Assembly (NCBI GenBank): GCA_017303615.1
Contig: JAFLCK010000011.1
Location: 62,001-126,000 of the forward strand
Direction of reading: 5' to 3'
DNA from: Obscuribacter phosphatis_A
GTDB taxonomy: Bacteria > Cyanobacteriota > Vampirovibrionia > Obscuribacterales > Obscuribacteraceae
DNA length: 64,000 nucleotides
In this document: piece by piece, positions 1 to 8,772 of the stretch
Layout: each line of letters begins with the position of its first letter
Position numbering within the stretch: position 1 is the stretch's first letter
The notes under the pieces: generated by a model
The model's input: the letters and a program-made list of their open reading frames with translations, nothing else
Told to the model about the DNA's origin: nothing
The model's database searches: none
Position numbers and translations under genes: made by a program

Positions 1-1
1 A

Positions 2-499
2 TATAAATATGATTCTGGAGCCAAGCATCTATCACTCGGACCCTTCGACCTGGCCGAGGTAACCGAACGGGTCACCCAAGAGCTGGCACCACTTGCCGAT
101 AGCAAGGCAATTCAGCTGACTTTCAAAAAGCCGCATGAAGTCAAGCTTGTCTTATTAGATCCGGAAGAGATAAGAAGAGTTATACAAAATCTCATCGATA
201 ATTCGCTCAAGTATTCACAAGCTGGAGCCCTGGTCAACACCAGTATCTCTTACAAAGACGGAGAAGCAATTCTTACTGTTGAGGATAACGGCAAAGGTAT
301 TAGCGAAGAAGACAAACCTAAGTTGTTTCAGCGCTTTTGGCAGGCGGCTTCGGGAAAACGCTACTATGCTTCCACTGGTCTTGGTTTGTATCTTTGTAAG
401 AGAATCATCGACTCGCATGGCGGTCGTATATGGTGCGAGAGCGAACAGGGCAAAGGTTCAACCTTTAGTTTCGCCCTACCGATAATGATCATTGATTGA
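2..499 (+). CDS. Sensor histidine kinase, C-terminal part (truncated by window edge)
   Basis: The frame is open from the window edge to a TGA at 497-499 and encodes about 165 residues of a GHKL ATPase domain. The N box (VIQNLIDNSLKYS), G1 box (VEDNGKGI), F box (LFQRFWQ) and G2 box (STGLGLYLCKRIIDSHGG) occur in the usual order. This is the ATP-binding half of a two-component histidine kinase; the dimerisation/phosphoacceptor and sensor parts lie upstream of the window. No response regulator follows directly, so its partner is unknown. The domain assignment is secure; the input signal cannot be inferred. Confidence 0.93.
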   Translation, partial: YKYDSGAKHLSLGPFDLAEVTERVTQELAPLADSKAIQLTFKKPHEVKLVLLDPEEIRRVIQNLIDNSLKYSQAGALVNTSISYKDGEAILTVEDNGKGISEEDKPKLFQRFWQAASGKRYYASTGLGLYLCKRIIDSHGGRIWCESEQGKGSTFSFALPIMIID

Positions 500-689
500 T
501 TTTCATGACATAGGCATCCAATATTTACTTCCCGGTAATCAACCGTAAGCATGAGTCAGATTTGGGTAAATATTCCATCCAGATGAAAATTTGACAGCTT
601 CTTGATCAGTAAGTAGCTATTTGGAGTGATGTAAGCAGGCAGTCTTTATTGGATGATGGGTCTAGCGTGTCATTATCCTGATTAGACCG

Positions 690-953
690 ATGTTAGACAA
701 AAAACGAGATAGCGAATTTGACCTTTACCTGCAAGCTGGCGCCAGGCTCATTGAGCAAGGCGACTATAGTCAGGCTGAAAAAATCTTGAAGAGTGGTCTG
801 AAGAAACTAGAACAGCATCTCAGTGAACAAGAGATGCTTCGTGACGCTTTCTTGTCGAACCTCGAGACCTTACACGGAAGAACCAGCGGTAATCGCTACA
901 GCACAGGCGAAATCGCCGACGAAGTGGCGGCCAAACAAGACTTAAATGAGTAA
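690..953 (+). CDS. Small TPR-like protein, 87 aa
   Basis: Short cytoplasmic protein with no signal peptide or membrane segment. Residues about 12-42 resemble one tetratricopeptide helix pair (LIEQGDYSQAEKILKSGL); the rest is charged and helical. The ATG at 690 has no strong ribosome binding site in front of it. It stands alone between the histidine kinase tail and the HxlR regulator, with gaps of 190 and 249 nt. A perfect TTGACA lies at 591-596 in the upstream gap, but no good -10 element is paired with it. Function unknown; the gene is supported by coding-like composition and the TPR pattern only. Confidence 0.6.
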   Translation: MLDKKRDSEFDLYLQAGARLIEQGDYSQAEKILKSGLKKLEQHLSEQEMLRDAFLSNLETLHGRTSGNRYSTGEIADEVAAKQDLNE

Positions 954-1202
954 GTCTTGCTTTATCTAGGCTGTCCAAGCAAATTCAACCATATATATAG
1001 CAATTGTTCGCGACGCTCAAGAAGTCTCACGACCTCTTATAGGCGACTTAGCACTTAAACCAAGAGGATGAGAAGAAAAAGGTGGCCCATCAGTTTGAGT
1101 TAAGCTGATTCAGCACTAGGAACGATGGCAATACTGTCAATTCAAGCGAACATTAAAACGTGAACGGTGCAGCTGTTTTGAAATAGGAGTTCAGGAGAAT
1201 AT

Positions 1203-1649
1203 ATGAACAATTTAGGAAAAGACGATGCCAGACTAATTGATTTCGGTCTTTCGGTTTTGAGCCCGCGCTGGACTTCTGAAATTCTCATTGATCTCGCAAC
1301 CGGTCCCAAACGTACTACACAGCTACTCAAAGATCTAAAAGGTGTCAGTGCCAAAACACTCTGTCAAAGACTGCGTAAGCTCACCGAGCTAGGTCTGGTA
1401 TCTCGCGCTACTTTTGCCGAAGTGCCTCCCCGTGTCGAATATTCTCTGACAGATAGCGGCAAAGAGCTGACCGGCATTCTCTATGACCTAAAGAAACTGG
1501 GTGCAGAACTCTACAAAAACTGCAAAACCAAGAAACGCCTTGGACCTACTCAAGAAGAGGCTGAACTGGAATTTGAACAGATGGACTCAGTCCCTTCTGA
1601 ATTGACCCCCGAAATGAGCTCGGGAATGGCTGCCTATACGATGCAATAA
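1203..1649 (+). CDS. HxlR-family winged-helix transcriptional regulator
   Basis: 148 aa. Residues about 15-105 match the HxlR/MarR-like winged helix: SPRWTSEILIDL in helix 1, a recognition region around GVSAKTLCQRLRKLTELGLV, and the wing VPPRVEYSLTDSGKEL. HxlR proteins are dimeric DNA-binding regulators that often respond to thiol or carbonyl stress; no conserved N-terminal cysteine typical of the redox-sensing members is obvious here. The ATG at 1203 follows an AGGAGA sequence at good spacing. The gene ends just before a strong hairpin terminator, so it is monocistronic. The C-terminal 40 residues are acidic and probably disordered. Its target is unknown; the nearby convergent UspA genes are only candidates. 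Confidence 0.88.
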   Translation: MNNLGKDDARLIDFGLSVLSPRWTSEILIDLATGPKRTTQLLKDLKGVSAKTLCQRLRKLTELGLVSRATFAEVPPRVEYSLTDSGKELTGILYDLKKLGAELYKNCKTKKRLGPTQEEAELEFEQMDSVPSELTPEMSSGMAAYTMQ

Positions 1650-1669
1650 AGTTGCGAACAAATACAGAA

Positions 1670-1710
1670 AAGACGAGAGAGTCATTGTCTATGACTCTCT
1701 CGTCTTATTT
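1670..1710. terminator. Bidirectional hairpin terminator
   Basis: A perfect 16-bp inverted repeat (1670-1685 and 1691-1706) with a 5-nt loop is followed by ATTTTG on the plus strand and by a T-rich stretch on the minus strand. It sits exactly between the convergent HxlR (ends 1649) and UspA (ends 1733) genes and can serve both. Confidence 0.85.
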
Positions 1711-1732
1711 TGATGCTATAACTCGCGCAGCC

Positions 1733-2170
1733 TCAGTGCTGTTTGACTATCTCGACTGAGCAAGGCGCCGCTTTCATCACTTCTTCGGCCACCGAGCCCA
1801 AGAGCAGACGATTGAAGCCTTTGCGTCCATGACTACCCATCACCATCAAGTCGGCATGCCATTCCTTAGCTATGCCAACCAGTTCGGCTTTGACCATACC
1901 AAAAGCAACTCTGCTCTCAAGAGTAGCCTCGGGCAAAGCCTCTCTTAGCTCCTTGAGAGCCGCTGACACTAGAGCATTAGCAGCTTCGGCAACAGCTCCG
2001 TCAGTTTGACTATAGGCATTAGGCACATAAGCTATTCCTATATCAACCGGCATAGGTTCGACAACATGCGCTATCAAAAAACAATCTTCCTTGCGCCAAG
2101 GGCGCTTAGCCACATGGTCCAGAGCATTCTTGGAACATTCAGAACCATCGATGGCAAGCATTACTCTCAC
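1733..2170 (-). CDS. Universal stress protein (UspA family)
   Basis: 145 aa single-domain Usp protein. It starts with the beta-1 strand MRVMLAIDGSECSKNAL and ends with the nucleotide-binding signature GSHGRKGFNRLLLGSVAEEV (about residues 118-137), matching the G-2x-G-9x-G-S/T pattern of ATP-binding UspA proteins. These cytoplasmic proteins help survival during stress or growth arrest. Transcribed with the paralogous Usp gene upstream (45-nt gap), probably as one operon, and terminated by the hairpin at 1670-1710. The two paralogues are clearly diverged, so this is not a recent duplication. Confidence 0.93.
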   Translation of the reverse strand: MRVMLAIDGSECSKNALDHVAKRPWRKEDCFLIAHVVEPMPVDIGIAYVPNAYSQTDGAVAEAANALVSAALKELREALPEATLESRVAFGMVKAELVGIAKEWHADLMVMGSHGRKGFNRLLLGSVAEEVMKAAPCSVEIVKQH

Positions 2171-2215
2171 TGGTCAGATCCTCGTATTGAGATATTTTTG
2201 TTTATTCTCTCTTGT

Positions 2216-2647
2216 TTATTCTTTTTTGCGGATAATTTGCACCGAACACGGTGCGCCACGCAAAACCGCTTCAGCCACGCTACCGATGATAAACCGATTG
2301 ATACCGCGCCGCCCCTGCGAGCCCATCACAATCAAGTCGGCAGCAAAGTCGCGAGCACAATCGATTATAGTATCTTTGACCGGTCCGGTCAGTATGCGCG
2401 TTTCGACCTTATTGCGAGGCAGAGCCGCTCTCACTGAGTCTCTGGCCTTAGTCAAAATTTTCTCACAGTCACCAAAAAAGGCTTCGCTGGTCTTTGTCAA
2501 AGCAGAAGCCATACTGACATCAGCTTTGTCTGCCTCGACCACGCTGATTATCAAGAAATGGTCTTTATCCAACCAGGGCCGCTGTTGAATAAATTCAATC
2601 GCTCTATCCGAACTTTCAGAAGCATCCAATGCAACAAGGATATTCAT
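2216..2647 (-). CDS. Universal stress protein (UspA family)
   Basis: 143 aa from the chosen ATG at 2647, which begins the canonical beta strand MNILVALDASESSDRAI and has GGGGAAG about 5 nt upstream. A longer in-frame reading from 2719 adds 24 residues without family similarity and would run into the divergent rhomboid start, so it is rejected. The ATP-binding motif GSQGRRGINRFIIGSVAEAV is intact. First gene of a two-gene usp operon. The 71-nt gap to the divergent rhomboid gene must carry promoters in both directions. Confidence 0.92.
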   Translation of the reverse strand: MNILVALDASESSDRAIEFIQQRPWLDKDHFLIISVVEADKADVSMASALTKTSEAFFGDCEKILTKARDSVRAALPRNKVETRILTGPVKDTIIDCARDFAADLIVMGSQGRRGINRFIIGSVAEAVLRGAPCSVQIIRKKE

Positions 2648-2718
2648 ATTGACTTCCCCGGTTCTCCAACCAAATTTTCCAAATTCTACAGGATCAACCA
2701 GAGTAGAATAGTCCTTCA

Positions 2719-4155
2719 ATGAACAGCACCAAAGAAATGCAAGCCGAATTGACTAGAAGTCGAGCCAAAAGCTTCTCCTTTTCGATGGCGCTTATTCTTA
2801 TTGTCCTTTATATCGTCTTACTCAATCTCGGTGACCTAAATTTCTTCGCCATGAACGGCGACCTGCTTATCAAAGCCGGCGCCAACTTTGGTCCACTGAC
2901 AATCAGTGAAAAGGAATATTACCGGCTCTTGACCTATTCTTTTTTGCATGCAAGCATTCTTCACCTTCTCTGCAATGCTTATTTTCTTTATGAGTTCGGT
3001 CCGCTGGCAGAGGCAGCGCTTGGCAAGAATCGCTATATTTTTATCTATGTTTTGGCAAGCATCCTAGGAGGCTTGACCAGTATTCTCTTTGACCCACTGA
3101 GAACTTCAGTGGGTGCATCGGCTGCCATAGCCGGAGTACTTGGCGCTTATATAACTGTTTCATGGCTCAAAAGAGAGAAAGCCATTCTTTCGCAGAGAAT
3201 ATCCAAAGCCCAGATAGTTCTGCTTCTTATTTTTCTCTTTTACGGCTTTTTGCTTGGTCTGACAAGCGAATTTATGGATAATGCCGCCCATCTCGCTGGT
3301 TTCTTCACCGGCATATTAGCGGCTCTCTTACTTACCGCCGGTGACAAAGCCAGCCGCCAAGGTTCCAAGAACTGGCGCTTTACTTTGGCAGCGGCGGCCG
3401 CCCTTATTTCCTTGTGCCCCCTGCTCACCGAGCTAGCCGGCAAACGGCTCGAAAACAATGAGCAAGTAGAAAAATTCTTGATCAGAAAAGAAGCTTCACA
3501 ACTATTGAGAGAGAAGAAATTTCTCCACGGTCTAACCAAGGTCGAGGACGGCTTGCAGAAATTCCCTAATGACCTCAGCCTGCTTTCAGCCAGAGGACAA
3601 GCCCTGGTTGAATTGGAGCGCTTTGAAAAAGCCGACAAAGATCTCTCTTATGTTTTAAGCAAAGAACCGAACAATCAAGAATGTCTAAAGCTTTATTCTC
3701 TATTGCAAGCCCGCATGAACAACTTTAAAAGAGCCATTGAAGTGCAAGAAAGACTTTTAAAACTTGCTCCTAGAGACGCTATGGCGCTCAATAACTTAGC
3801 CTGGTACTCTTTGAACTTTTTCAAAGATCCACAATCTTTGGATAGAGCCGACAAAGCCATCGGCAAGTCGTTGAAAATTGATGGCGGTCTGCTCACCGCC
3901 TACGATACCAGGGGTACTTACAATATAATCACCGGCAATTACGCGAAAGCCCGCGCTGATCTGGAAAAATGTCTAGGCGACAAACAGGCACGTTCAGCGG
4001 CTCTATTTCATCTAGCCATCATAGACAAGCTGGAAGGCAAGGAAGCCGCCGCCCAGGAGAAAATGGCCGACAGTCAGACAAAAGAATACAAACCGGAAAA
4101 ATTTGAGATTGAATTTCTCAAGGAAAAATTGCCGGGCTTTTATATAGGCAAATAG
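2719..4155 (+). CDS. Rhomboid-family intramembrane serine protease with C-terminal TPR domain
   Basis: 478 aa. Residues 20-215 form a rhomboid core: first membrane helix about 20-38, helix with His82 and Asn86 (HLLCN), catalytic Ser134 in VGASAA, and catalytic His191 in NAAHLAG, so the Ser-His dyad is present. The usual GxSG is GASA here. After about residue 215 comes a soluble TPR region (residues 245-460) with repeats such as FEKADKDLSYVLSKEPNN and YAKARADLEKCLGD. Rhomboids cleave membrane-spanning substrates; the TPR part may recruit them, which is inference. The start at 2719 has only a weak ribosome site. xpt follows after 14 nt and is probably co-transcribed. Confidence 0.9.
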   Translation: MNSTKEMQAELTRSRAKSFSFSMALILIVLYIVLLNLGDLNFFAMNGDLLIKAGANFGPLTISEKEYYRLLTYSFLHASILHLLCNAYFLYEFGPLAEAALGKNRYIFIYVLASILGGLTSILFDPLRTSVGASAAIAGVLGAYITVSWLKREKAILSQRISKAQIVLLLIFLFYGFLLGLTSEFMDNAAHLAGFFTGILAALLLTAGDKASRQGSKNWRFTLAAAAALISLCPLLTELAGKRLENNEQVEKFLIRKEASQLLREKKFLHGLTKVEDGLQKFPNDLSLLSARGQALVELERFEKADKDLSYVLSKEPNNQECLKLYSLLQARMNNFKRAIEVQERLLKLAPRDAMALNNLAWYSLNFFKDPQSLDRADKAIGKSLKIDGGLLTAYDTRGTYNIITGNYAKARADLEKCLGDKQARSAALFHLAIIDKLEGKEAAAQEKMADSQTKEYKPEKFEIEFLKEKLPGFYIGK

Positions 4156-4169
4156 ATAAGGAAAATAAG

Positions 4170-4766
4170 GTGCAGGCCCTCAAAGACAAAATCAAAAGAG
4201 AAGGTAAATACCTAGGCAAAGGTATATTGAAAGTTGATTCTTTCATGAATCATCAAATTGACCCCAAGCTCATGAAAGAAATAGGCGAAGAGTTTGCACG
4301 ACATTTTGCCGGGCTTGGCACAACCAGAATTCTCACCGCCGAAACTTCCGGTATAGCGCCTGCGCTATCGGCAGCCCTGGCGCTGGAAGTGCCCTTGGTT
4401 TTTGCCAGAAAGAATAAACCTGTGACCATGGCCGAAAACCCCTATAAAGAATCAGCCCCGTCCCATACCCACGGTAAAGTGGTAGAGCTTATTGTTTCGC
4501 CCGAATATCTGAGTCCTGATGACTCTGTTTTGATCATCGACGACTTTCTAGCCAGCGCCCGAACTATCAAAGCCTTGGTCAAACTGGTGAAAACTAGCGG
4601 TGCCAACCTGGTCGGTATCGGTGCAGTAATTGAAAAGTCATTTGAAGGGGGACGCCAAGCCCTGATCGAACTAACCGATGAGTTGAATTTACCCTTGACC
4701 CGCATTCATTCGCTGGCGGTGATAGAAAAATTCGAAGACAATCAGATTGTCTTCAAAGAAACATAG
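4170..4766 (+). CDS. xpt: Xanthine phosphoribosyltransferase
   Basis: 198 aa, the usual length of Gram-positive-type Xpt. It converts xanthine plus PRPP to XMP in purine salvage. The N-terminus (MQALKDKIKREG, then LKVDSFMNHQIDPKLM) and the PRPP-binding loop VLIIDDFLASARTI (about 121-134) match the family closely; RKNKPVTM is the substrate-side motif. The start is GTG at 4170, with AAGGAAAA upstream. It is probably co-transcribed with the preceding rhomboid gene, which has no obvious purine link. I see no purine riboswitch upstream; the 14-nt spacer leaves no room for one. Confidence 0.93.
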   Translation: MQALKDKIKREGKYLGKGILKVDSFMNHQIDPKLMKEIGEEFARHFAGLGTTRILTAETSGIAPALSAALALEVPLVFARKNKPVTMAENPYKESAPSHTHGKVVELIVSPEYLSPDDSVLIIDDFLASARTIKALVKLVKTSGANLVGIGAVIEKSFEGGRQALIELTDELNLPLTRIHSLAVIEKFEDNQIVFKET

Positions 4767-4900
4767 CGCAGAGAAAGTAAAGATTTCACTTCACTTGGTC
4801 AATCCTAGGGTTTTTCCTACTTGCCGGTTGCCAAGCGACATGTTAAGCCTATAGTTATGCCACAGCCATCTATCGGTTTTCTAAAAGGCAGGTTAACTGC

Positions 4901-6742
4901 GTGGTCTATTCCCAGCGGTCACCAATGCTCGACACCGGTTCTTCCGGCTTTAAATCACCCAGCCTTGTTCTAGCAAGCGGGTCCAGTCATGGCGAGACAA
5001 ATTTCCCCCAAGATTTATTGAAGCATTATGAGCCCCTAAAACGCATTGCCGTCGGCGGCATGGGCACTGTGTATAAAGTGAAGGCTCTGCATGATGGCCA
5101 AATCTATGCCGTTAAATTGCTCAACGATAAACTGCTGAACAGTGAAGAAGCCTTGGCGCGCTTTCTAAAGGAAGAAGCAAGTTCGATAAAACTAGAGCAC
5201 CCAAATATTGTCAGAACCTATGACAAAAGCTTTCTTTTTGAGGGAGAAGAAACACTCTATCCCCATATTTTGATGGAATTTGTCGAAGGTGAAAGTCTCG
5301 CCGACCTGATAGAAAGAGAAGGAGCGTTAGACTTTGAGCTTAGTGCCAAAATTTTCAAACAGATTTTGTCTGCCATTGAATATGCCCATCGAGCACAAGT
5401 GGTGCACAGAGATCTCAAGCCGGCCAATCTGCTTGTTATGCGAAACTCTGACCAAAACTATGAAGTGAAAGTTGTCGACTTTGGTATAGCAGCTGTTCTG
5501 CTCGACCCGGAAAAGGAGACCTGTACATTCACAGCCACCGGTGAGTTTTTTGGCAGCCCTCATTATATGAGCCCTGAAATGTGCCAAGGAGAGAAAGCCG
5601 ATGCCCTTAGTGATATTTACTCGCTCGGCATTATTCTCTATGAAATGCTCTCGGGTAAGCCACCTTTTGACGGCAAAATTGGCGTCAAAATAATTCTCAG
5701 TCAGCTCAAAGAAAATCCGCCCTTGATTAAAGAAATCAAGTCTCGACCGGAACTGACAGGCTTTATCAATAGTGTTGTCTTGAAAGCTTTGAGCAAAAAT
5801 CCAGCTGAACGCTTTCAAACCGCCGCCCAGTTCAAAGAAGACCTAGAAAGCATAGAAGCCGGCAAATTGCCGGAACATACCGTTTGTGAAACAGAAAGAC
5901 TGCGTCAAGCAAGAGTCAGAGCCCAACTGCTCGACGGTTTGTTCAAGGTCTTGGTGGTGGTACCGCTTATATTTGTAGCCCTGCCGGCAACCGACCTCAA
6001 TCATTTTGCTGAACATTATCCACAAATATCAATTATCTTGGCGCTCTCGCTCATTTGTCTGCTCGAATCTCTGACAGCGGCTCTAGTGCCGATTCTAATT
6101 TTCTTTGTCTTCTTCAATTGTCTTTTGCATGCCACTCTCAACTTCCCCTACACGGTTATCTGGGGTCTTAGCTTTATTGCCGTTTATAGCTGGCTCTATG
6201 ACGCTGTTTTAGAGTCAAGCGCCATGCAATGCACCATCGGTAAAGCCTTTCTTGGTCTCAAGACCCTCGACAAAGAAGGCAAGACCATGGACTTTCTCGA
6301 AGCCACAGCCAGACATTTTCAAAGAGCGCGCGATTCTTTTCGAGTCTTCTTTTCTCATCCGCCCCTGCAGGGCAACTCAGCTTTCGACTGGGCGGCAATG
6401 ACCGAAAGACTGACAGACAACCGGGTAGTCTTTGATAAAGGCAAGGCTCCCTTGCCCTTTACCTTAAGTCTTTTGGCAATGTTCATAATGCCCTACCTCT
6501 TTCTCTTTATTGAATTTCTCATCGACCGGCAAAGAGTGGTACATCTGCTCAAGGTGCCCGGTTCGATTTTAATTTTGCAGCTCCTGATAGGCTGGCAAAT
6601 GCTCGCCTGCATGGACACAATTTCTTCCTTACGCAGCAAAGACCGAAACGGCATCAGCTCGGTCATTTTCAAGTTTCTCTTTTATGGACTAATCCCCATA
6701 TTGATCTTCTTCAACTTAATCATTCCTCTAACAGGAAAATAA
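4901..6742 (+). CDS. Ser/Thr protein kinase with C-terminal RDD-type membrane domain
   Basis: 613 aa. Kinase domain about residues 44-315: glycine loop VGGMGTVYK (51-59), Lys72 in YAVK, catalytic HRDLKPAN (169-176), DFG (193-195) and activation segment GSPHYMSPE (218-226), so it should be active. From about residue 330 the protein turns hydrophobic with several membrane helices and RDD hallmarks (RVRAQLLDGLF, then GKAFLGLKTLDKEGK). The kinase is therefore anchored in the inner membrane with no extracytoplasmic PASTA sensor. The start is GTG at 4901 (alternative ATG 4925). The second kinase-RDD gene follows after 20 nt, indicating an operon and an old tandem duplication. Confidence 0.9.
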   Translation: MVYSQRSPMLDTGSSGFKSPSLVLASGSSHGETNFPQDLLKHYEPLKRIAVGGMGTVYKVKALHDGQIYAVKLLNDKLLNSEEALARFLKEEASSIKLEHPNIVRTYDKSFLFEGEETLYPHILMEFVEGESLADLIEREGALDFELSAKIFKQILSAIEYAHRAQVVHRDLKPANLLVMRNSDQNYEVKVVDFGIAAVLLDPEKETCTFTATGEFFGSPHYMSPEMCQGEKADALSDIYSLGIILYEMLSGKPPFDGKIGVKIILSQLKENPPLIKEIKSRPELTGFINSVVLKALSKNPAERFQTAAQFKEDLESIEAGKLPEHTVCETERLRQARVRAQLLDGLFKVLVVVPLIFVALPATDLNHFAEHYPQISIILALSLICLLESLTAALVPILIFFVFFNCLLHATLNFPYTVIWGLSFIAVYSWLYDAVLESSAMQCTIGKAFLGLKTLDKEGKTMDFLEATARHFQRARDSFRVFFSHPPLQGNSAFDWAAMTERLTDNRVVFDKGKAPLPFTLSLLAMFIMPYLFLFIEFLIDRQRVVHLLKVPGSILILQLLIGWQMLACMDTISSLRSKDRNGISSVIFKFLFYGLIPILIFFNLIIPLTGK

Positions 6743-6762
6743 ATCTAGCAGGAAAATAAAGT

Positions 6763-8772
6763 ATGAACTTACAGCTAGAGTCTATCAAACTAAAAGCCAA
6801 TAGATATGTCCCGACCAGACTGATTGGCCAGGGTGGTATGGGCACCGTCTATGAAGCCACAGATAGCCAAAGCGGTGAAAGAGTGGCACTGAAAATAATG
6901 AAAGAAAGTCTTTGGGGTAGTGCCTCTGCCGGCGAAAGATTCAACAGAGAAGCCACTCTCATGAATCTGTCTCATTTACATGCCGGTCTTGTTAATGTAC
7001 GCGAATTTGGCAACGAAGCCAATGAAGAAGCATCACCATATATAGTGATGGACTTTGTTGAGGGACGCTCGCTGTCTTACAAGCTCAATCGCGAAGGTAA
7101 GCTCAGTTTGACCGAGCTAAAGCCAATCTTTGATGGTCTAGTTGATGTCCTAAGTTTTATTCATAGCCAAGGCATCATTCATAGAGATTTGAAACCCTCA
7201 AATATTCTCATTGAAAGAGAGAGCAATACTGTCAAGATAGTCGACTTTGGCATTGCCGGTCTCGATGGTGCCGCCGCCGGTGTTTCGCAAAAACTGACCA
7301 GCACCGGTGACTTCTTCGGCAGTCCGCTTTATATGAGCCCCGAACAATGTCGCGGCGAAAAGACAGACCGCCGCAGCGATATCTATTCACTGGGTTGCCT
7401 ATTGTTTGAATGCTTGACAGGAGCACCGCCTTATAATAGTAAAAACGGCATCAAAGTTTTAGTTGATCATCTCGAAGCGCCTGTGCCTGAAATCTCAGCA
7501 GGCATGCTCAAGGGTGAAGTTCCAGAAAATTTATTGGAGGATCTCAACTATTTTTTCAGTAAGCTGCTCGCTAAAGATATTGAATCGCGTTATCAGTCAA
7601 TCGATGAAGTAAATTCCGATTTCGCCAGCCTCGGAAAAGACAAGCCGGAAAAGTCCGAGCTGCCGCCAGCCCCGCTCAGCCAAAGAGTAAAGGCAAGCAC
7701 AATCGACGCTCTCATCAAGGCAACGCTCTTGGCACCTATGCTTTACTTAACTGTTTTTGCCAGTGGTGAATTCGTCCACGACTACTTTGCCTTCCATTTC
7801 TATCAGACCAATCTTGGACACCTACTCAGCGTTCCCGCCACCTTTCTGCTTTTCTTGTTCGGTATTATCTATTTAGATTCCTGCGTCTTTTTCACTTTGC
7901 CGCTTCTTTTGGTATTGCTTGCCTTCAGCATGATCGATCTAAACGAGGTCATGCGCTTCCAAAACTTTCTCACTCTTAGTCAGGGTAGGCTCGCTTCCTC
8001 AGTCTATGTTCACTTCTCCAGTGAATTAGCCTTGTTGCTTTCCTGCGCCTTAATATCGCTAGGCAATTTCATGTATGACTTGATCTTTCTAAGAAGTAAG
8101 CTGAGAGCCACACCCGGCATGCTTGTCAGCAATCTCAAACTGGTGGAAGAAAATTTTGAGCGGAAAAGATTGCAAGAAGATGACTACCTAGAAAATAAGA
8201 AGATCTCTTTCTATACAGTTCTTTTGCGCTATGCTACTGCCGCCATAGGTTTGCTCGATCTCTTCATTCCATCGCGCAAAGGCATTTGCAGTCAAGACTA
8301 TCTCTCCAATTCAAAGTTAATTGCCTCAGAAAAAGTCACCCAGAGTAAATCGTCTTTACCAGCTAGCATAGCTTTCTATCTTTTGTCGCCCTATCTAATA
8401 GTATTGTTCTTACACTTTCTTGTGTCGGAGAATCTTTTTCAATTTACAAGTTTTGCCCAAAGAGGGGGCTTTATGGGTTTGACCGCCTCTGAGATGATGA
8501 AGCCTTTCTGCATAACATTGCCGGTCTATTTCGTACTCTGGCACTTGCTTGGCTGCAAACTTCTGGTCAATAGTCCAAGACCGAAGAGCTTCACCTGGTA
8601 TATGCTCTTTGCTTTGCCTGTTATTCTTTCCGGTCTTTATTATTTTTCTATCGAAAATTCCGAGAAGTCAACTCTACGGCATTTTGAGAGGCGGATTGAG
8701 AGCGATCTCGGCTATGTGCTGCCGCCTCGTCAGAAGTTGCGCATTCAGTCGAAGCTACGCCAGAATCCTTAA
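6763..8772 (+). CDS. Ser/Thr protein kinase with C-terminal RDD-type membrane domain (paralogue)
   Basis: 669 aa. Kinase domain residues 17-285: GQGGMGTVY (22-30), Lys44, HRDLKPSN (140-147), DFG (161-163) and GSPLYMSPEQ. The C-terminal half starts at about residue 305 with VKASTIDALIKA, has several membrane helices and contains the RDD-like segment LRATPGMLVSNLKLVEENF. Same architecture as the upstream gene but clearly diverged. The ATG at 6763 follows AGGAAAATAAAG; that box is duplicated just upstream over the stop codon of the first kinase. The last 125 nt overlap, in antisense, the 3' end of dnaE2; both reading frames look genuine there. Confidence 0.9.
   Translation: MNLQLESIKLKANRYVPTRLIGQGGMGTVYEATDSQSGERVALKIMKESLWGSASAGERFNREATLMNLSHLHAGLVNVREFGNEANEEASPYIVMDFVEGRSLSYKLNREGKLSLTELKPIFDGLVDVLSFIHSQGIIHRDLKPSNILIERESNTVKIVDFGIAGLDGAAAGVSQKLTSTGDFFGSPLYMSPEQCRGEKTDRRSDIYSLGCLLFECLTGAPPYNSKNGIKVLVDHLEAPVPEISAGMLKGEVPENLLEDLNYFFSKLLAKDIESRYQSIDEVNSDFASLGKDKPEKSELPPAPLSQRVKASTIDALIKATLLAPMLYLTVFASGEFVHDYFAFHFYQTNLGHLLSVPATFLLFLFGIIYLDSCVFFTLPLLLVLLAFSMIDLNEVMRFQNFLTLSQGRLASSVYVHFSSELALLLSCALISLGNFMYDLIFLRSKLRATPGMLVSNLKLVEENFERKRLQEDDYLENKKISFYTVLLRYATAAIGLLDLFIPSRKGICSQDYLSNSKLIASEKVTQSKSSLPASIAFYLLSPYLIVLFLHFLVSENLFQFTSFAQRGGFMGLTASEMMKPFCITLPVYFVLWHLLGCKLLVNSPRPKSFTWYMLFALPVILSGLYYFSIENSEKSTLRHFERRIESDLGYVLPPRQKLRIQSKLRQNP

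Noticed and set aside
591..619. Promoter with perfect TTGACA -35 before the small TPR gene
   Set aside because: No acceptable -10 at 16-18 nt spacing, so it is not listed as a promoter.
2091..2588. Open frame antisense to the UspA gene
   Set aside because: Overlaps genuine UspA coding sequence; composition is that of a shadow frame and no domain is visible.
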